Source of the DNA: an uncultured Duganella sp. | Lineage (GTDB): Bacteria > Pseudomonadota > Gammaproteobacteria > Burkholderiales > Burkholderiaceae | DNA length: 11,607 nucleotides | Assembly: GCA_946482635.1 (NCBI GenBank) | Contig: CAMLSG010000176.1 | Coordinates: forward strand, 1 to 11,607 | Direction of reading: 5' to 3' | Shown here: positions 8,230 through 11,607 of the stretch, piece by piece | Layout of the letters: each line of letters starts with the position of its first letter | Numbering within the stretch: position 1 is the stretch's first letter | Notes under the pieces: model-generated | Told to the model about the DNA's origin: nothing | Seen by the model: only the letters and a program-made list of their open reading frames with translations | Database searches by the model: none | Made by a program: the position numbers and the translations under genes

Positions 8230-10407
8230 CTACAACACTGGATCATCCTTGCCGCCGGATGGCAGGCCGTAAATGATTCCGCGACCGGCTGTGCTCATGT
8301 AGACGACGCCGAAACGGTTCATGTCGCCGACAATGAATTGGCCGTCGCCGGGGCCCCCGAACTGGTGCGCATCGTCGTTGATGCGCGCCCAGGTCGCGCC
8401 GCCATCAAGCGAACGGTGGATTCCGCGCACTCCGCCGACACTGCCCCAGATGTAGACCGCCGGATAGCTGGCGCCCGGCGCTGCCTTGCCAAAGCCGACA
8501 GCCGCGCAATAGGTGACGCCGGCCAGCGGCGCGAAGCTGGCGCCGGCATCCGTGGAGCGCGCCAGCCCCGCGCCGTATAGCGGAACCCAAACGTCCCCTT
8601 CCCTGCCCGGTGCAGCCCTGATCACACGCGAACCTCCTGCCGCCAGCCGCGCACGGGGGGAGAAGGAAACGCCGCCGTCAATACTGACCTGCATCACTCC
8701 GTTGTCGTAGGCGTAGAACACTTTGGGCGCCATCGAATCGGCAACAGGCCGCAGGTTGACGCCGGCCAGGCCGCGCACGACGCTCCAGCTAGTCCCTGAA
8801 TCGCTGCTGCGATAAACCTCAGAACTGCCGCGCGGCGCATGCAGAATCACGGCGCCATCCGAAGACAAAGCCAGCTGCCCCTGCTCACCGTTCATCGCGC
8901 GCGTTTGCTTCCAATGGACGCCCCCATCCGTGGTGAGGTACATCGCCTTGCCGGCGCGCGCCATCACGCCTGGCTTGGCACTGGCGACCGCCAGGCCGAA
9001 CGTCGTGCCCATTTGCGGCATATGGATTGGCGAATAGCGCGAGGGATTTGCGTGCAGGAAGCCATCGATATCGCCCAGCGCCGATACCAGCGGTCCACCC
9101 GGAACGCTGACTGCATTCAGGGGAACCGTTTCCTCGAGGCCGCGCACGTGGAAGGACCAGCGCGCTGGCTTCGTGTCGATATCAGCAGTATGGAAAACGC
9201 CATTGCCGGACGTAACCCAGGCCGCTTTTGAATCGAAGGGATCGAATTCCAGCGTGCTGGCCCAATGGATGCCATGCCCCGCCATCCAGGATGCGCCCTG
9301 CAAATCCTTTTCAAAGCCGCGTGCAATGACGTCGGACCAGGTGCTACCGCCATCGTTCGAGACGAACAGGCGGTCGCCCTTGGCGTCGCCCTGCGGCAGG
9401 TAAGTACTGATGGTGGATACAGCGAGGCGGAGCGGGTTTTTCGCATCGACGCTGATGCCGCTGAAAGGCGCCGTAAAACCAGCTGGCGTCACGTTCTTCC
9501 ATGCGCCTTTATCGATGGCGTATTGCCACACCTGGCCCCGGTCCATGGGTTCGGGTTGCCTGTTGTTCGGATGCGGGCCGGCGCCGTTCGCAAACGTGAT
9601 GTAAAGCTTGCCTGCGCCATCGAGCGCCGCGCGTTGCGGCATCAGCGCCGCAGGAGCGCCTTGGACTGGCGTAAAAGTTGCGCCGCCATCGTCGCTGCGA
9701 TAGAAGTTGGGGCCGACGGAGCCGTAGCGCGACACGCCAATGTACAGGCGCCGCGCGGCGCCGTCCTTCACGCTGGCCGGGTCAGGCAGTACAAAGCTGA
9801 TGCCCGCACCGTTCGGGGTAACCTTGACGTCCAGGCTCGCCACGTGGCGCCAACTGGCGCCGGCGTCCGAGCTTTTGAACAGGCCATTCCAGCGCGTGCC
9901 GGCGTAGAGCACGTCGCCGTTGCCGGGATCGACAGCCAGCCGCTCGCCATTATTGCGCCCCATGCCATTGCCATGCGTCTTGAATTGGCCGGTAGTCTCC
10001 GTCACTGCCCAGGTCTTGCCATAATCGCTGGAGCGCAGGATAGCCGTGCGGCCATTCTGCAGGTAGCCGATGCCGGCCAGGAGGTAGACTTTGCCGGCAT
10101 TGTGCGGGTCAACGGCCAGGGAGTCGACGCCCAGCAGGCCGGTGTCGGCATCGCCCAGCCAGTCAAGCAAAGCCACCCAACGCCCTGCCCGTTTGTCCCA
10201 GCGATAAGCTCCGCCCACATCGGTGCGGGCATACACCACACCAGCCTCGCTGCGGCTCGGGATGACGGCCGACACAAAGCCTCCGCCTCCGATTGCCACG
10301 CTGTCCCACACGTAGGTCGTCGCCGGTGCAGCGGCAAGCGCGCCGGCATACCAGAAGATCGCTGCGATCCCTGCGCCATACCGGCCTGGATAAAGTAAAG
10401 GCCCCAT
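8230..10407 (-). CDS. GH74 endo-xyloglucanase, secreted
   Basis: 725-residue protein with a signal peptide at about 1-27 (hydrophobic core, then GALAAA). The mature part spans the usual two seven-bladed beta-propellers of GH74, with no extra carbohydrate-binding module. The first catalytic Asp is Asp63 in VYARTDVGGAYRW, the family hallmark. The second is Asp446 in ALGDIDGFLH, where most members read GDIGGF. Nine Asp-box (BNR-type) repeats are visible, starting near residues 126, 179, 238, 350, 492, 534, 576, 618 and 666 (e.g. SSDYGKTW, SNDGGSTW, SLDGGATW). The C-terminal GRGIIYG is also typical. GH74 enzymes cleave the beta-1,4-glucan backbone of xyloglucan with inversion; endo or exo mode cannot be read here. 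The start at 10407 was chosen because it begins the signal peptide and has GGGAG 7 bases upstream; the reading frame continues to an ATG at 10740, but that part overlaps the divergent gene and lacks coding character. It is first in the minus-strand block, 167 bases before the receptor. Confidence 0.93.
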   Translation of the reverse strand: MGPLLYPGRYGAGIAAIFWYAGALAAAPATTYVWDSVAIGGGGFVSAVIPSRSEAGVVYARTDVGGAYRWDKRAGRWVALLDWLGDADTGLLGVDSLAVDPHNAGKVYLLAGIGYLQNGRTAILRSSDYGKTWAVTETTGQFKTHGNGMGRNNGERLAVDPGNGDVLYAGTRWNGLFKSSDAGASWRHVASLDVKVTPNGAGISFVLPDPASVKDGAARRLYIGVSRYGSVGPNFYRSDDGGATFTPVQGAPAALMPQRAALDGAGKLYITFANGAGPHPNNRQPEPMDRGQVWQYAIDKGAWKNVTPAGFTAPFSGISVDAKNPLRLAVSTISTYLPQGDAKGDRLFVSNDGGSTWSDVIARGFEKDLQGASWMAGHGIHWASTLEFDPFDSKAAWVTSGNGVFHTADIDTKPARWSFHVRGLEETVPLNAVSVPGGPLVSALGDIDGFLHANPSRYSPIHMPQMGTTFGLAVASAKPGVMARAGKAMYLTTDGGVHWKQTRAMNGEQGQLALSSDGAVILHAPRGSSEVYRSSDSGTSWSVVRGLAGVNLRPVADSMAPKVFYAYDNGVMQVSIDGGVSFSPRARLAAGGSRVIRAAPGREGDVWVPLYGAGLARSTDAGASFAPLAGVTYCAAVGFGKAAPGASYPAVYIWGSVGGVRGIHRSLDGGATWARINDDAHQFGGPGDGQFIVGDMNRFGVVYMSTAGRGIIYGLPSGGKDDPVL

Positions 10408-10414
10408 GCATCGT

Positions 10415-10419
10415 CTCCC
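10415..10419 (-). promoter_or_regulatory. Ribosome binding site deciding the GH74 start
   Basis: GGGAG on the minus strand, 7 bases before the ATG at 10407. It selects this start over the far-upstream ATG at 10740. Confidence 0.75.
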
Positions 10420-10462
10420 GGTGAGTATCGGAAGCGCATTCTCCAACGCACAGGTTTGCCGG

Positions 10463-10483
10463 GCAATTATGAAAATCACCAAA
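10463..10483 (-). promoter_or_regulatory. Shared 21-base upstream box, copy 2 (GH74 gene)
   Basis: On the plus strand this reads GCAATTATGAAA, then A, then TCACCAAA. It differs from 8141-8161 at one position. The minus strand again offers CATAAT about 60 bases before the GH74 start. Its left edge overlaps a small odd palindrome TTGCCGGGCAA (10456-10466). Flanking bases are unrelated between the two copies, so this is a conserved element rather than a recent long duplication. Confidence 0.55.
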
Positions 10484-10486
10484 GCA

Positions 10487-10506
10487 GGTTCCGATAATGC
10501 GGAACC
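10487..10506. promoter_or_regulatory. Inverted repeat GGTTCCG-N6-CGGAACC in the divergent promoter region
   Basis: Perfect 7-base arms (10487-10493 and 10500-10506) around ATAATG, lying 3 bases beyond the shared box on the side away from GH74. On the plus strand it encloses GATAAT (10493-10498), a possible -10 for the divergent hydrolase, although no fitting -35 is seen. Its position mirrors that of the receptor-gene palindrome. Probably a regulator site serving one or both genes; a hairpin in a transcript is the alternative. Confidence 0.5.
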
Positions 10507-10558
10507 AGGGGGTGGCGGGACGTTTGTTTTTTCGATAACCTTCACGGCGTGCACGCTC

Positions 10559-10563
10559 GAGGA
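10559..10563 (+). promoter_or_regulatory. Ribosome binding site deciding the start of the divergent hydrolase
   Basis: GAGGA is placed 7 bases before the ATG at 10571. It supports that start over the in-frame ATG at 10406, whose first 55 codons lack coding character and cross the regulatory region. Confidence 0.75.
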
Positions 10564-10570
10564 AATCCAG

Positions 10571-11596
10571 ATGAAAATTCCGCTTCTCATCCTTACAGTC
10601 CTGTTGTCTTTCCAGGCCCAGGCTTCACAACAATTCCATGTCCCCTCCGCGCCGGGGATCTCGCTGGCGGTAACGGAAGTCGGCCAGCATCGCGGCAAGC
10701 GCCCTATCCTGCTGGTGCATGGTGCGAGGGTCAGTTCCAAGGCTTCGTTCGACCTGCCCGTGGCCGGCGGCTCGCTGGCGGCGGACTTGGCGGCGCGCGG
10801 TTTCGATGTATATACGCTCGACGTACGCGGCTACGGCGCTTCTACGCGCCTGCCTGGGATGGATGCGCCGCCCACTACCGGCGCGGCATTGGCGCGAACC
10901 AATGCCGCCGTTGAAGATATCGATGCGGCGGTCGATTTTGTGCGCCAGCGCAGCGGCGGCGCCAAGGTGGCGCTGTTTGGCTGGGCCACTGGCGGCCAGT
11001 GGGCCGGCCATTATGCGACCCTGCACTCGCCAAAACTCAGCGCGGTAATCATGCTGAACAGCCTTTATCGCGGCGCCTCCGCACATCCGCTGATCGGACG
11101 CGGAACGGGAATGGAGGACAAGGAGCACCCGGGCGCCTTCAACCGCGCGGCGTGCGGCAATTACCGCATGTCCGATGCCGCATCGACCTTGGGTGCCTGG
11201 GACCGCACGCTGGGCGAAGACAAGGACAATGCGCGCGATCCGGCCGTAGCGCAAGCCTATGTCGAAGCAGCGCTGGACAGCGACGACACCAGCCGCCAGC
11301 GCGAGCCGCGCAGCTTCCGCGCACCGTGCGGCGCGATGGAGGATAGCTTCTACCTGGCGACCGGCCGCCAGCTATGGGATGCATCGCTGATTACCGCGCC
11401 AGTGCTGGCCATCGCCGGCGAAAAGGATTTCTGGTCGCGGCCGGAGGACATGCAGAACCTGCAGGCCGACCTTGCGCACGCGGCAGCCGTGCGCATGGTT
11501 CGCATCCCTGGCGCCACGCATTTCCTGCACCTGGAACGGGCGTCGCGCGGCCGCGCGCAGCTCATCGATGAAGTGGATCGCTTCGTGCCGAGATAA
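10571..11596 (+). CDS. Exported alpha/beta-hydrolase-fold protein lacking the usual nucleophile Ser
   Basis: 341-residue protein with a signal peptide at about 1-18 (MKIPLLILTVLLSFQAQA). The fold is clear: ILLVHGA (oxyanion strand and loop), FDVYTLDVRGYGAST, then the elbow LFGWATGGQWAGHYA, AGEKDFWSRP with acid Asp286, and GATHFLHLE with His317. In the GxSxG elbow the central residue is Ala139 (GWATG), from an unambiguous GCC codon. The acid and His remain. Thr140 sits one place late and is an unlikely substitute. It may therefore be inactive as a classical serine hydrolase, work by another mechanism, or bind rather than cleave. It is divergent from the GH74 gene and shares its 163-base intergenic region, which suggests co-regulation with xyloglucan use. 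If active, de-esterification of acetylated xyloglucan would fit, but this is speculation. The gene is complete; only 11 bases follow. Confidence 0.78.
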   Translation: MKIPLLILTVLLSFQAQASQQFHVPSAPGISLAVTEVGQHRGKRPILLVHGARVSSKASFDLPVAGGSLAADLAARGFDVYTLDVRGYGASTRLPGMDAPPTTGAALARTNAAVEDIDAAVDFVRQRSGGAKVALFGWATGGQWAGHYATLHSPKLSAVIMLNSLYRGASAHPLIGRGTGMEDKEHPGAFNRAACGNYRMSDAASTLGAWDRTLGEDKDNARDPAVAQAYVEAALDSDDTSRQREPRSFRAPCGAMEDSFYLATGRQLWDASLITAPVLAIAGEKDFWSRPEDMQNLQADLAHAAAVRMVRIPGATHFLHLERASRGRAQLIDEVDRFVPR

Positions 11597-11607
11597 GGCT
11601 TGAGCGC

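Noticed and set aside
9265..10398. Plus-strand open frame of about 377 codons opposite the GH74 gene
   Set aside because: Antisense shadow of a gene with nine Asp-boxes and both catalytic motifs.
10408..10740. N-terminal extension of the GH74 frame to an ATG at 10740
   Set aside because: It overlaps the divergent hydrolase and the intergenic regulatory sites, would bury the signal peptide, and lacks a Shine-Dalgarno; the start at 10407 has all of these right.

Overview
The window looks like a piece of a G/C-rich betaproteobacterial chromosome, most probably Oxalobacteraceae (Massilia/Duganella group). This rests on codons rich in G/C at the third position, a YggL-type protein, a large TonB-dependent receptor of the Xanthomonas/Caulobacter glycan type, and a polysaccharide-degrading gene set with exported enzymes. 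The genus is an inference from overall style, not from a marker gene. Gene density is high, and no stretch over about 170 bases is without a gene or a recognisable regulatory site. There are no RNA genes, CRISPR arrays, insertion sequences or origins that I can support.

Layout. Positions 32-376 (+) encode a YggL-like ribosome-associated protein, followed by a clean intrinsic terminator (398-426). Positions 513-2147 (+) encode a secreted alpha/beta-hydrolase of the putative-esterase type. It runs convergently, with an 18-base gap, into a minus-strand block that reads right to left: GH74 endo-xyloglucanase (10407-8230), TonB-dependent outer-membrane receptor (8062-5051, GTG start) and GH31 alpha-xylosidase-type glycosidase with a PA14-like insert (5036-2166). 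Divergent from the GH74 gene, 10571-11596 (+) encodes another exported alpha/beta-hydrolase, whose nucleophile position reads Ala instead of Ser.

How the genes work together. GH74 enzymes cut the xylose-substituted glucan backbone of xyloglucan. A TonB-dependent receptor can carry the resulting oligosaccharides into the periplasm. GH31 alpha-xylosidases of the PA14-containing type remove the alpha-1,6-xylosyl branch from the non-reducing end. The three together make a compact xyloglucan utilization locus comparable in logic to that of Cellvibrio japonicus. Enzymes for galactose, fucose or glucan-backbone trimming (GH35, GH95, GH3) are absent from the window and would have to be encoded elsewhere. 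The two hydrolases flank the block and could act on ester substituents, but nothing in the sequence proves it.

Regulation. The regions upstream of the GH74 gene and of the receptor gene share a 21-base box (20 of 21 identical) in the same orientation. Each box is followed by an inverted repeat: a perfect 14-base LacI-family-like palindrome (8164-8177) upstream of the receptor, and a 7-6-7 inverted repeat (10487-10506) upstream of GH74. This suggests two co-regulated transcription units. No regulator gene is present in the window.
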